Under the pieces are notes generated by a model. It was not told where the DNA came from and ran no database searches. It worked only from the letters and a program-made list of their open reading frames with translations. From positions 1 through 37,266 of IMG/VR virus record IMGVR_UViG_3300034160_000023: 37,266 nucleotides of DNA; one strand, written 5' to 3'. Source of the stretch: a virus. The position numbers were made by a program, and so were the translations under genes. Shown here piece after piece: positions 6,729 to 15,307 of this stretch; position 1 is the stretch's first letter; the number at the start of each line of letters is the position of its first letter.

Positions 6729-6923
6729 CTACTCAGGAGTAGAAGTTGCTTTAGCTGCCTCCCTTCCAAGTTCGTCGGCGGCAAGTTCAAGATTATCCGT
6801 ATCGTCCAGCAGCCTGTCCGTGCAGAGGGTCGTCGGACGAACCCGGCCTTGAGACGCCTGCACTACCTTCCAATGCGGGGGCGTGCCGTCTTCGAGCTTA
6901 GATGGTTCGATTGGCGGCTTCAT
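6729..6923 (-). CDS. Reverse-strand small hypothetical protein
   Basis: A 64-residue acidic protein (MKPPIEPSKLEDGTPPHWKV start; LELAADELGREAAKA helix near the end). On the reverse strand AAGGAG lies 7 nt before the ATG, a strong ribosome site, which is why this frame is accepted although it runs against all neighbours. Its stop lies in a 14-bp inverted repeat (CTACTC-AG-GAGTAG, 6729-6742). Reverse-strand genes inside late operons are often expressed in the lysogen. The family is unknown. Confidence 0.6.
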   Translation of the reverse strand: MKPPIEPSKLEDGTPPHWKVVQASQGRVRPTTLCTDRLLDDTDNLELAADELGREAAKATSTPE

Positions 6924-6998
6924 AGTCCTGCTCCTTGCTTTGATTGATCCTCACCAATACCGCCAACGAGCCACTATTTCAAGCATCAGAGAAAAGCC

Positions 6999-7607
6999 AT
7001 GACAACCAAGCAACCCGACTGGGAGGCAATCGAACGCGCCTACCGGGCCGGAGTGCTTTCCGTAAGAGAGATCGCATCGTCCTGCGGTGTGTCGCACACC
7101 GCCATCCAGAAGCGAGCCAAGGCCAATGGCTGGGAGCGAGACCTAAAGGCCAAGATCAAGGCGAAAGCTGATTCGCTGGTTGCCAAACGAGAGGTTGCCA
7201 CGCAGGTTGCCAGTAAATCAGTGGAAACCGAGCGAGAGATTATCGAGGTCAACGCGGAGGTCATCGCGAACATCCGTATGGCCCACCGCGGCGACATCTC
7301 ACGTGGCCGGCGACTCGCAAACAAACTGCTGGATGAACTGGAGGGGCTGACGGACAACCGCCAGCTATTCGAAGAGCTGGGCGAGTTGCTGCGCTCTGAA
7401 GACGACAAAGGGCAGGACAAGCGGAACGACCTGTACCAGAAGATTATCGATCTGCCGGGCCGATCCAAGACAATGAAGGAAATGGCTGAGACGCTGAAAA
7501 CCCTAATCGCCCTGGAGCGACAGGCCTACGACCTCGACACCAAAGCCGGCAACAATGACGCCGACGAGCTATCGAAAATGATGGACGATCTATCGAAGGA
7601 AGCCTGA
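6999..7607 (+). CDS. Terminase small subunit
   Basis: A 202-residue protein directly before the large terminase gene. Residues ~15-45 form a helix-turn-helix (GVLSVREIASSCGVSHTAI) that would bind the packaging site; the middle and C-terminal parts are helical and charged, as expected for ring-forming small terminases. It recognises viral DNA and passes it to the motor. The ribosome site (GAGAAAAG) is weak. The large subunit starts 2 bp after its stop. The cos or pac site is likely to be nearby but was not recognised. Confidence 0.85.
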   Translation: MTTKQPDWEAIERAYRAGVLSVREIASSCGVSHTAIQKRAKANGWERDLKAKIKAKADSLVAKREVATQVASKSVETEREIIEVNAEVIANIRMAHRGDISRGRRLANKLLDELEGLTDNRQLFEELGELLRSEDDKGQDKRNDLYQKIIDLPGRSKTMKEMAETLKTLIALERQAYDLDTKAGNNDADELSKMMDDLSKEA

Positions 7608-7608
7608 C

Positions 7609-9096
7609 ATGAAGCCCGAGCACTTGAAGCTGCTCCGGGATAAGCGTTGGCGGTTGAACAACCTCTACTTCATCACGGACAAGCAGGGCAAGAAGGTCCG
7701 CTTCCGGATGACGGACGAGCAGATCGAATACTTCGAGGGGATGCACACCCGGAACATCATCCTGAAGGCCCGGCAACTTGGCTTCACCACTGAGTGCTGC
7801 ATCATTCAGCTCGACGCGGCGCTGTTCGAGTCGGCCAAGTGTGCGCTGATCGCTCACACCCTGAACGACGCCAAGCGCCTGTTCCGAGAGAAGGTGAAGT
7901 ACGCCTACGACAACCTGCCTGCTGAGATCCGCGCTGCCAACCCTGCGAGCAATGACGCCGCCGGCGAGCTGGTCTTCAGCAAGGGTGGTTCGCTCTACGT
8001 CAGCACCTCGTTTCGGGGCGGCACGCTGCGCTACTTGCACGTATCCGAATTCGGGAAGATCTGCGCCAAGTTTCCGCACAAGGCGCGGGAGATCGTCACC
8101 GGTGCCTTTGAGGCTGTCGCCACCGATTGCTTCGTCACGATTGAGTCGACGGCGGAGGGCAGGGCGGGCTACTTCTTCGATTACTCACAGAGCGCGGAAC
8201 GCCAGCAACTGGCCGGCGTGCCCCTGGGGCTGCTGGACTGGAAGTTTTTCTTCTTCTCTTGGTGGAAGAACAAGGCCTATTGGCTTGACCCAACTGACGT
8301 CGTCATCCCGCAGCGCCTAACCGACTACTTCAACGACCTGTTCGCCAAGCACGGAATCGACACAAACCCAGGCCAGCGCGCCTGGTACGCGGCGAAGGAG
8401 AAGACGCTCGGCGACGACATGAAGCGGGAATACCCGTCGATCCCGGTCGAAGCCTTCCAGCAGTCGGTTGAGGGTGCTTACTACGCCCAGCAGTTGACGA
8501 AGCTCTACGCCCAGCAGCGTATCGGCGTGATCCCGAACAACAGCCACCTGCCGGTGATGACCTTCTGGGACATCGGCGTCGGCGACTCCACGGCCATTTG
8601 GTTCGTGCGCCAGGTCGGTGAAGAGTTTCACGTCATCGACTACTACGAGAACAGTGGCGAGGGATTGCGGCACTACATGAAGGTACTCAAGGACAAGGGC
8701 TACACCTACTCCGAACACTGGGGGCCGCACGACATCGATAACAGGGAGTTCGGCAGCGATGCCAAGACCCGTCGGGAGCTGGCCCAAGAGGGCTATGAGA
8801 TCGACGGGCAGATTTACAGTATGACATTCGACGTAGTCCCGAAAATTGGCATCAGCGACGGCATAGAGGCGGTGCGGGAGATTCTTCCGCTCTGTGTGTT
8901 CGATGAGTCGAAGTGCGAAGAGGGCATCAACTGCATCGAAAACTACCGAAAAGAATGGGATGACAAGCGCGGCTGCTGGAAAGACAGACCACTTCATGAC
9001 TGGACCTCTCACGGGTCTGATGGGTTCCGGTACTTCGCAGTGGCGAAGAGCGCCAGGAAACCGGCCACCTCTATCAAAATGGGATACGCCCGATGA
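7609..9096 (+). CDS. Terminase large subunit (packaging ATPase/nuclease)
   Basis: A 495-residue large terminase, full length. The N-terminal ATPase shows a variant Walker A, KARQLGFTT (53-61), a Walker B LHVSE (143-147) and a coupling motif TIESTAEG (177-184). A family-typical EYPSIPVEAF follows at 274-283. The C-terminal RNase H-like nuclease shows its metal-binding acids: D321 in FWDIGVGDS, D375/D377 in GPHDIDN, and D471 in HGSDGFRY. It pumps DNA into the prohead through the portal and cuts it. It overlaps the portal gene by 4 bp. Confidence 0.95.
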   Translation: MKPEHLKLLRDKRWRLNNLYFITDKQGKKVRFRMTDEQIEYFEGMHTRNIILKARQLGFTTECCIIQLDAALFESAKCALIAHTLNDAKRLFREKVKYAYDNLPAEIRAANPASNDAAGELVFSKGGSLYVSTSFRGGTLRYLHVSEFGKICAKFPHKAREIVTGAFEAVATDCFVTIESTAEGRAGYFFDYSQSAERQQLAGVPLGLLDWKFFFFSWWKNKAYWLDPTDVVIPQRLTDYFNDLFAKHGIDTNPGQRAWYAAKEKTLGDDMKREYPSIPVEAFQQSVEGAYYAQQLTKLYAQQRIGVIPNNSHLPVMTFWDIGVGDSTAIWFVRQVGEEFHVIDYYENSGEGLRHYMKVLKDKGYTYSEHWGPHDIDNREFGSDAKTRRELAQEGYEIDGQIYSMTFDVVPKIGISDGIEAVREILPLCVFDESKCEEGINCIENYRKEWDDKRGCWKDRPLHDWTSHGSDGFRYFAVAKSARKPATSIKMGYAR

Positions 9097-10511
9097 GCAA
9101 CGACGTCTCCTTCAAACGGGCGGAATACACGGCAGTACTGGACCGCTGGGCGACCGTTCGCGATGTCTGCGCCGGGCAGCATCGGGTTGTCGACCGACTG
9201 CCCTACATCAACGCGCACGACAAGTCGCCGGAGAACGAAGACCGGAACCGGGCTTACCGCGAGCGGGCGGTGTTCAAGAACGCTACTGGGCACACCCGTA
9301 ACGGGTTGCTGGGCCTGGCCTTCCACAAAGATCCGACACTCACAGTGCCGAAGAAATTGGAGTACCTGCAGGACAATGCCAACGGCTCCGGGGTGAGCAT
9401 TTACCAGCACTCGCAGGGCACGCTTGAAAAGGTGCTTGAGGCCGGACGGCATGGCCTGTACGTCGACTACCACCAGGATGACGGTATTGGCGGGCATTCG
9501 GTGATCTTGTCCTACTGCGCTGAAGACATCATCAACTGGCGTACTGGCATGGTGAACGGCCATAGCGTGCTGACGCTGGTGGTGCTGCGTGAGTCGCCGG
9601 AGATACCCGACGGTTTCGGCTTCAAGACAGTTGAGCAATACCGGGAGTTGGCGCTGGAGGATGACGGTTTTGTCTGTCGCGTCTGGCGCCGGTCCGGCCC
9701 GAAAGGTGGCGGGCCACTGGCGGTCATCGAAGAATTCAGGCCGGAAGGCGTCACGGGGCGTCTCAAGGAGATCCCGTTCACCTTCGTTGGAGCGCAGAAC
9801 AACGACCCCAGCATCGACGAATCACCGCTGTACGACATCGCCATGATCAACCTGGGCCATTACCGAAACAGTGCTGACTATGAAGACAGTGTCTTCTGGT
9901 GCGGCCAGGCTCAACCATGGATTTCCGGCCTGACCGAGCAGTGGGTAAAGCTGCTCGAGGCAAAGGGCGTTTATGTTGGGTCGCGTGCGCCGATGCTTCT
10001 GCCCGCGGGCGGCTCCTTCGGTTACGCGCAACCCGCTCCAAACACGCTGGTCAAAGAGGCGATGGCCGATAAGAACCAGATGATGATCGAGCTTGGCGCG
10101 CGGATGGTGGTTGCGTCAATTGCCACCAAGACCGCTACGGAGTCCCGTGGCGATCAGTCGGCTTCCACTTCGGTGCTGGCCGGTTGTGTGGCAAACGTCA
10201 GCGAGGCTTACACCCGAGCAATCATGTGGTGCTGCGCCTACATGGGCATCGCCGACAAGAAGGTTGCCTACCAGGTGAATCAGGAGTTCGTCGAGCTGAC
10301 GGCTGATCCGCAGATGATCACGGCCTTGGTCGGCTTGTGGCAGAACGGCGGATTCGCGAAGGCTGACCTTCGGGCCTACCTGCGGAAGCTGGGTCTGATC
10401 GCGCCAGAGCGCACGGACCTGCAGATCGACGGCGAGTTGCAGGAGCAGAGTGACGGCCTGGGCCTGGACAACGAGGACACACCAAATGGCGGCAAACCAA
10501 GCAATCCATGA
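9093..10511 (+). CDS. Portal protein (DUF4055 family)
   Basis: A 472-residue protein placed directly after the large terminase, with the DUF4055 pattern: an early RAVFKNATGHTRNGLLGLAF block (~61-80) and GRHGLYVDY (~116-124), long conserved middle, and a helical C-terminus. DUF4055 proteins act as portals: a dodecameric ring at one head vertex through which DNA enters and leaves and to which the tail joins. The start overlaps the terminase stop (ATGA). The acidic, Gly/Asn-rich C-terminus overlaps the next gene by 26 bp. Confidence 0.88.
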   Translation: MSNDVSFKRAEYTAVLDRWATVRDVCAGQHRVVDRLPYINAHDKSPENEDRNRAYRERAVFKNATGHTRNGLLGLAFHKDPTLTVPKKLEYLQDNANGSGVSIYQHSQGTLEKVLEAGRHGLYVDYHQDDGIGGHSVILSYCAEDIINWRTGMVNGHSVLTLVVLRESPEIPDGFGFKTVEQYRELALEDDGFVCRVWRRSGPKGGGPLAVIEEFRPEGVTGRLKEIPFTFVGAQNNDPSIDESPLYDIAMINLGHYRNSADYEDSVFWCGQAQPWISGLTEQWVKLLEAKGVYVGSRAPMLLPAGGSFGYAQPAPNTLVKEAMADKNQMMIELGARMVVASIATKTATESRGDQSASTSVLAGCVANVSEAYTRAIMWCCAYMGIADKKVAYQVNQEFVELTADPQMITALVGLWQNGGFAKADLRAYLRKLGLIAPERTDLQIDGELQEQSDGLGLDNEDTPNGGKPSNP

Positions 10512-11571
10512 CGCCACCATCCGGCACGCGGTCTTCCTCGAAAAGCTGAAGGCGGGGGAGGTGGGCAAGTTCGCCCCCTTCCTCAAGGAGATCGATCGCT
10601 CGATCCGCGACCGGCTGACCCAGTCGGACCTGACCGAGTACAACGTCAAACGCTTGGAGGCGCTGCTGAAAGAGGTGGATAGCCTGCTGCTGGGTATATT
10701 CGACCGCTACAGCGCGCAACTGAACCTCGACTTGGTGGATATCGCCAACTATGAGGCAGAGTTCGAAGCGACCAGCCTTGCCCGGTCGGCGCCGGTTGGG
10801 GTTTCGCTGGACGTGGTCGCCCCGACGGCAGCGGCAATCCGAACGGCAGTGCTGAAAAATCCGCTTAGCGTGCGCGGCACTGGCGGCGGGAAGCTGCTGA
10901 AGGCCTTCATCAAGGGTTGGACCGGCGCCGAGCGAGAGCGCGTCACCGGCACGATTCGGCAGGGTTTCTTCGAGGGGCAGACGAACTTCCAGATCATCCG
11001 CAACATTCGCGGTACCAAGGCAGCACGGTACAAAGACGGCATCCTGGCGACCACCAACCGCAATGCTGGCACGGTCGTACATACCGCGATTCAGCATGTG
11101 TCATCTCAGGCGCGCATGGAGGTGGCCAAGGCCAACACTGACATCGTGGAAGAAATCCAGATGGTGGCCACGCTGGACAGCAAGACCAGCCAGCAATGCC
11201 GCTCGATGGACAAGCGCAAGTTTCCGGTGGACTCAGGCCCAAGGCCGCCATTCCACCCGAACTGCCGCACCACGTTTATCTTGCTGACAAAGCTCAGCGC
11301 GATGTTCGCCAAGGGCGCTACCCGGGCTTCGGTGGGTGCCGATGGCGGGCAGCAGGTCAGTGCCGACCTCGACTATTACCACTGGCTTCTGCAGCAGCCT
11401 GCGTCGTTTCAGGATGTAGCGATCGGTCCGGTGCGGGCCAAGCTGTTCCGCGAGGGCGGATTGACCGTGGAGCGCTTCACTGAGCTGCAGCTTGATCGCA
11501 ACTTCGCGCCGCTGACCCTGGTGCAGATGAAAGGGCTTGAACCGCTGGCATTCGAGCGCGCTGGAATTTAA
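10486..11571 (+). CDS. Head morphogenesis protein, SPP1 gp7 / Mu F family
   Basis: A 361-residue protein with the family's conserved C-terminal motif: TLDSKTSQQCRSMDKRKFP followed by PPFHPNCRTTF (about residues 228-265), where Cys and His probably bind zinc. Related proteins bind the portal and are minor head components that affect DNA ejection. The start at 10486 (MAANQAIHD) is preferred to a GTG at 10450 because GAGG lies ~9 nt upstream and the overlap with the portal gene is smaller. It ends just before a terminator. Confidence 0.88.
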   Translation: MAANQAIHDATIRHAVFLEKLKAGEVGKFAPFLKEIDRSIRDRLTQSDLTEYNVKRLEALLKEVDSLLLGIFDRYSAQLNLDLVDIANYEAEFEATSLARSAPVGVSLDVVAPTAAAIRTAVLKNPLSVRGTGGGKLLKAFIKGWTGAERERVTGTIRQGFFEGQTNFQIIRNIRGTKAARYKDGILATTNRNAGTVVHTAIQHVSSQARMEVAKANTDIVEEIQMVATLDSKTSQQCRSMDKRKFPVDSGPRPPFHPNCRTTFILLTKLSAMFAKGATRASVGADGGQQVSADLDYYHWLLQQPASFQDVAIGPVRAKLFREGGLTVERFTELQLDRNFAPLTLVQMKGLEPLAFERAGI

Positions 11572-11587
11572 CCGAACACATTCGATC

Positions 11588-11610
11588 AGCCGCCTCCGGG
11601 CGGTTTTTTT
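11588..11610 (+). terminator. Terminator between head gene and scaffold
   Basis: CCGCC (11590-11594) pairs with GGCGG (11599-11603) around TCCG, followed by seven T. An almost identical element is at 28316. It may lower transcription between the portal block and the capsid block, or be bypassed by antitermination. Confidence 0.85.
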
Positions 11611-11653
11611 ACGCCTGCAAAGCGGGCAACACATACCCAAGGGGTGCATCAAC

Positions 11654-12382
11654 GTGGCAGAAGAAAACGAAATCGACCTGGAAAACCCGGCAATCAAGGC
11701 CGCTATCGCGACTGCCGTTGAAGCATCCGTCTCGGGTTTGAAAACCAAGAACTCGGAGCTGCTGGGCAAGCTGAAGGAAACCTCCGGCAAGCTGACCCAG
11801 TTCGAAGCCCAGTTTGAAGGCATCGACATCGACGCCGTCAAAGGCTTGCTCAGCCGGGCGGGCCAGGACGAAGAGACCAAGCTGCTTACCGAGGGCAAGG
11901 TAGATGAGGTCTTCAACCGCCGTACCGAGCGCCTGCGTGGCGACTACGACAAGCAGTTGAAGACCATCAGCGAGCGTGCCGAGAAGGCTGAATCCTTCGC
12001 TGCCAAGTTCCAGGGCAAAGTCCTGGGCGACTCGGTACGTGGTGCGGCTCTGAAGGCCGGCGCACTGCCGGAAGCAACCGACGACATCATCCTGCGCGCC
12101 AAAGGCGTGTTCACCCTTAACGAAGATGGCGATGCAGTCGCCGTTGATGAATCCGGTCAGGTCATCCTCGGTAAAGACGGCAAGACCCCTTTGACTCCGC
12201 TCGAATGGGCTGAGTCTCTGCGCGAAAGCGCACCTCATCTGTGGCCAAGGGCTTCAGGGACATTTGCCCCGGGCGGGGGTGGCGGCAAGGCTGCATTCAA
12301 GCGCTCCGAAATGACCTCCGAGCAGAAGCGCGACTTCCAGCGCAAGCACGGCCAAACCGCATATCTCGCATTGCCCAAGTAA
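11654..12382 (+). CDS. Scaffolding protein (DUF6651-like)
   Basis: A 242-residue acidic, helical protein directly before the major capsid gene, the usual scaffold position. Residues ~20-120 are coiled-coil (KNSELLGKLKETSGKLTQFE and onward). A GGGGG linker near residue 213 leads to a basic C-terminal helix (KRDFQRKH), like the capsid-binding tail of other scaffolds. Scaffolds guide capsid assembly and are then lost. GTG 11654 with AAGGGG upstream (spacing ~9) is preferred to an in-frame start at 11537, which would run back through the terminator and into the previous gene. Confidence 0.78.
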   Translation: MAEENEIDLENPAIKAAIATAVEASVSGLKTKNSELLGKLKETSGKLTQFEAQFEGIDIDAVKGLLSRAGQDEETKLLTEGKVDEVFNRRTERLRGDYDKQLKTISERAEKAESFAAKFQGKVLGDSVRGAALKAGALPEATDDIILRAKGVFTLNEDGDAVAVDESGQVILGKDGKTPLTPLEWAESLRESAPHLWPRASGTFAPGGGGGKAAFKRSEMTSEQKRDFQRKHGQTAYLALPK

Positions 12383-12394
12383 GGGGATTGACCC

Positions 12395-13360
12395 ATGGCT
12401 ACAACCGTAAACAGCGACCTGATCATCTACAACGATGAGGCGCAAACCGCATACCTGGAGCGCGTACAGGACAACCTGGATGTGTTCAACGCATCGTCCA
12501 ACGGCGCGATGGTGCTGGACAACGAACTGATCGAAGGCGACTTCCGCAAGCGCGCCCTCTACAAGCTGAACGGGTCGTTGGAACACCGCGACGTCAACTC
12601 TGACGGCAAGGTAACTGCCAAGAAGATCAGCGCCGGCGAAGCTGTTGGCGTCAAGGCACCCTGGAAGTACGGTCCATACCAGACTACCGAAGAGGCGTTC
12701 AAACGCCGCGGTCGTCCGGTCGAGGAGTTCTCCCAGATCGTTGGAGCCGACGTTGCTGACGCGACCCTGGAAGGCTTCATCCAGTACGCGACTGCCGGCC
12801 TGCGCGCCGCCATCGGCTCCAACGCGGACATGGTGGTTTCGGCCAACATCGAAACCGACGGCAAGAAGACCCTGACTCGCGGTATGCGCAAGTTCGGCGA
12901 CAAGTTCGGTCGCATCGCGCTGTGGGTCATGCACTCCAGCGCCTATTTCGACATCGTCGACGAAGCGATCACCAACAAGATCTACGAAGAAGCTGGCGTC
13001 GTGATCTACGGCGGGCTGCCTGGCACCCTGGGCAAACCGGTACTGGTGACCGACACCGCGCCGGCGGACGTGATCTTCGGCTTGCTGCCAAACGCCGTGA
13101 CCATTACCGAGTCTCAAGCCCCAGGCTTCCGCTCCTACGAAGTGAACGACGAAGAAAACCTGAGCATCGGCTACCGCGCTGAAGGCACAGTAAACATCGA
13201 TGTGCTGGGTTACAGCTGGAAGGCCACCACTGGCGGGTCCAACCCAACCCTGGCCGCTGTCGGCTCCGCCGCCAACTGGGTCAAGCATGCGGGCAGCAAC
13301 AAGGTCACCGCTGGCGTAATGATCACGCTCACTGCAACGCCTCCTGTAACTGGCGGCTAA
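12395..13360 (+). CDS. Major capsid protein
   Basis: A 321-residue protein, 12 bp after the scaffold gene, with AAGGGG just before the ATG. The family pattern is clear in the middle: a KRRGRPVEEFSQIVGADVAD segment (~108-127), ALWVMHSSAYFDIVDEAI (~175-192) and GKPVLVTDTAP (~214-224), as in HK97-fold coats of this phage group. The last ~40 residues (ATTGGSNPTLAAVGSAANW) look like an added surface or tail segment. It builds the head shell. Codon use is strongly biased to GC-ending codons, typical of a highly expressed gene. Confidence 0.9.
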   Translation: MATTVNSDLIIYNDEAQTAYLERVQDNLDVFNASSNGAMVLDNELIEGDFRKRALYKLNGSLEHRDVNSDGKVTAKKISAGEAVGVKAPWKYGPYQTTEEAFKRRGRPVEEFSQIVGADVADATLEGFIQYATAGLRAAIGSNADMVVSANIETDGKKTLTRGMRKFGDKFGRIALWVMHSSAYFDIVDEAITNKIYEEAGVVIYGGLPGTLGKPVLVTDTAPADVIFGLLPNAVTITESQAPGFRSYEVNDEENLSIGYRAEGTVNIDVLGYSWKATTGGSNPTLAAVGSAANWVKHAGSNKVTAGVMITLTATPPVTGG

Positions 13361-13407
13361 GCCTCAAACTCAACGCGCGGTCGGCGACGGCCGCCTTGGA
13401 GAAACAC

Positions 13408-13992
13408 ATGGAACTGACTTACAGCAACCAGCTGAGCGGCTTCGACCCGGAGAAGCGGTACCGCAATCCGGAACACTTCGACAAGCCCGAAGCCGGCGTG
13501 ACCAGCGTGCTGGTAATCGGCGATTGGCCCAGAGTCGTCAACGGGTATGAAGCGGCCGGTATCGACGTGTCGGTGAATGAGGCCAAGCGTGTGCAGATTG
13601 TTGGCGCCGCCAACCAGGCTGAACTCGAAAAAGTCATCGCAGCTTTGCGTGCTGAACATGGATCAATCGAGATCCTCGTTGGTGGCCTGGAATCGGGCGA
13701 AATTCATCGTCCAGAGTCTGGCGAACTGGCGTCGCGCTTGTTTGAAGTGCTGGGCACCGTCCATGCTTCGGTTGGTGAACTGACCACTGAGCGTGACGGC
13801 CTGCTCCTGACGATCGACGAATTGCGCGGTGAGATCGAAGCGCTGAAGAAGACCGCCGTCACGCCGCCGGCTGATGAGGCTGGAGAAATCGCGGCGCTGA
13901 AAGCAAAGCTCGATGAGGCCAAGGTCCAGTACCGGGCCAATGCCTCGAAAGAATCCTTGGAAAAGCTCGTGGCTGATCTGCCCAAGGCGTGA
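13408..13992 (+). CDS. Head/connector protein with C-terminal HeH/LEM-like motif
   Basis: A 194-residue protein between capsid and connector genes. The N-terminal half (residues 1-105) is of unknown family. Residues ~120-150 form a coiled-coil (TERDGLLLTIDELRGEIEAL). The C-terminus YRANASKESLEKLVADL resembles the short helix-extended-loop-helix (HeH/LEM) motif found at the ends of several phage head proteins and thought to bind nucleic acid or partners. ATG 13408 with GGAGA upstream is chosen over an in-frame TTG at 13396. The role is inferred from position only. Confidence 0.65.
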   Translation: MELTYSNQLSGFDPEKRYRNPEHFDKPEAGVTSVLVIGDWPRVVNGYEAAGIDVSVNEAKRVQIVGAANQAELEKVIAALRAEHGSIEILVGGLESGEIHRPESGELASRLFEVLGTVHASVGELTTERDGLLLTIDELRGEIEALKKTAVTPPADEAGEIAALKAKLDEAKVQYRANASKESLEKLVADLPKA

Positions 13993-14051
13993 TACTGCTG
14001 GCTGCCGGTGACCCGGTGGCCAATCTTCAAACCATTCCAGCGAGTTGACGC

Positions 14052-14555
14052 ATGACACTCATCATTGAGGACGGTACCGGCAAGCCTGACGCCGAAAGCT
14101 ACGCGAGCGCCGAGGATCTGGCCCTGTATGCCGTGAAATTCGGCACGGTCATTCCTGAAGGTGTTCCAGCGCAGGAGGCGTTGTTACGCCGGGCAGCCTT
14201 GGCGATGGATGGCATGACCTGGAAGGGGCGCAAGACCAACGGCGAGCAGGGCTTGTCCTGGCCGCGCCGGGAAGTGCTGCTCGATCACGAGATCAAGCCA
14301 AACAATTACCTGCCAGCGCGCATCCAGTACGGCCAAATGGCCCTGGCCGCCGAGATTCATCAGGACGATATCGACCCGGTGGAGAAGCGCAAGGGAGCGG
14401 TAACGCTGGAGCGTGTCGAAGGCGCGGTGACTCGCGAGTACGCGACTATTCCGAACACCAGCGGCCGACTGCTGCCAGCGGCGCCTGATCGACCCAGTGC
14501 TACGCAGTTTTCCGACTATTTGCAGCGGCGCGGACTATTTGCCGTTAGGGCCTAG
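14052..14555 (+). CDS. Head-tail connector protein (DnaT-like annotated family)
   Basis: A 167-residue protein whose N-terminus (IIEDGTGKPDAESYASAEDL) and central MTWKGRKTNGEQGLSWPRRE are typical of the phage family usually annotated as putative DnaT-like ssDNA-binding protein. By position after the capsid gene, the likely true role is an adaptor below the portal, as in HK97 gp6 and SPP1 gp15. The DnaT name is probably misleading in phage context. It is followed by an inserted membrane-protein gene before the next connector gene. Confidence 0.8.
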   Translation: MTLIIEDGTGKPDAESYASAEDLALYAVKFGTVIPEGVPAQEALLRRAALAMDGMTWKGRKTNGEQGLSWPRREVLLDHEIKPNNYLPARIQYGQMALAAEIHQDDIDPVEKRKGAVTLERVEGAVTREYATIPNTSGRLLPAAPDRPSATQFSDYLQRRGLFAVRA

Positions 14556-14600
14556 AATGGGCACCTGGAAACGATCTTCGATATTCTGGCCTGGTGATGG

Positions 14601-14918
14601 ATGGAGGCAGTTGATTTGCTCATAGATCTAATTTCACTAGCTTTGATTTTAACGGGGATCACAGAGTGGTTTTTTCTGTGGCTGATTCTGTTTTTTAGCG
14701 CATCAGTGCGGAACCAAAGTTTGCATCGAAGCAGGCGACGAATGATTGCGTTATGCAGTCTGCCTTTGATTGCACTGTTTCAGGCGGTTATGTCGTACAA
14801 GTTTTACGACGATAGCCACAGCAATTGGCTGGTTGCTTTGTCTGCGGCCGCAATTCCTGCATTTGCTCTTCTATATTTGCGTGCTTTCTTTTTAAAGAGA
14901 TCAGACTTTACCCACTAG
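14601..14918 (+). CDS. Inserted small membrane protein (cargo gene)
   Basis: A 105-residue hydrophobic protein with membrane segments at about 5-33, 47-65 and 76-96 and basic loops (LHRSRRR). It sits inside the connector gene cluster, where structural genes are normally contiguous, and is visibly richer in A and T than both neighbours, so it looks like a recent insertion. A TTG at 14616 has a better ribosome site (GGAGG at 14603-14607) than the ATG at 14601, so the true start may be 14616. Small membrane cargo proteins often block superinfection or change the envelope; nothing here proves that. Confidence 0.6.
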   Translation: MEAVDLLIDLISLALILTGITEWFFLWLILFFSASVRNQSLHRSRRRMIALCSLPLIALFQAVMSYKFYDDSHSNWLVALSAAAIPAFALLYLRAFFLKRSDFTH

Positions 14919-14935
14919 AAGCTTCTGGAGAAATC

Positions 14936-15307
14936 ATGGCCACCTTCTACGATGAAATGGCCGTGATGGCTCTGGAGATGATCACAGAGTTCGGCCAGCC
15001 CGTGACCATAAGCAAGACGGAACCTGGCGAGTACGATCCAGAGACGGGCGGCGAAGCGCCAGGCGCAACCGTCGAGCAAACCGCCCAGGGCATCCTGCTC
15101 GACTTCACCGGCCAAGAATTCCAGAACAACAGCCTGATCAAACAGGGCGACAAGAAGCTCAAGATCGCCGCGCAGGGATTGGCCTGGGTGCCCGGCCTAC
15201 TCGACAAAGTTGTGGCCCAGAGCCGCACCTGGTCAATCGTTCCGCCGCTGAAAGAAGTGAACCCCGCCGGCACGCCAATCCTGTATGAACTGCAGGTCCG
15301 GTCGTGA
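14936..15307 (+). CDS. Head-tail stopper-like protein
   Basis: A 123-residue protein starting MATFYDEMAVMALEMITEFG, with a beta-rich core (PVTISKTEPGEYDPETGG; GILLDFTGQEF; KLKIAAQGLAWVP). Size, beta content and position after the adaptor fit the head-closure (stopper) family. CTGGAG lies 5 nt before the ATG at 14936; upstream in-frame starts would run into the membrane protein gene. It overlaps the next gene by 4 bp (GTGA), which supports coupling with tail-completion genes. Confidence 0.7.
   Translation: MATFYDEMAVMALEMITEFGQPVTISKTEPGEYDPETGGEAPGATVEQTAQGILLDFTGQEFQNNSLIKQGDKKLKIAAQGLAWVPGLLDKVVAQSRTWSIVPPLKEVNPAGTPILYELQVRS

Noticed and set aside
12254-13288. Reverse-strand frame of 344 codons opposite the capsid gene
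   Set aside because: It is a shadow of the capsid gene caused by GC-rich third positions.
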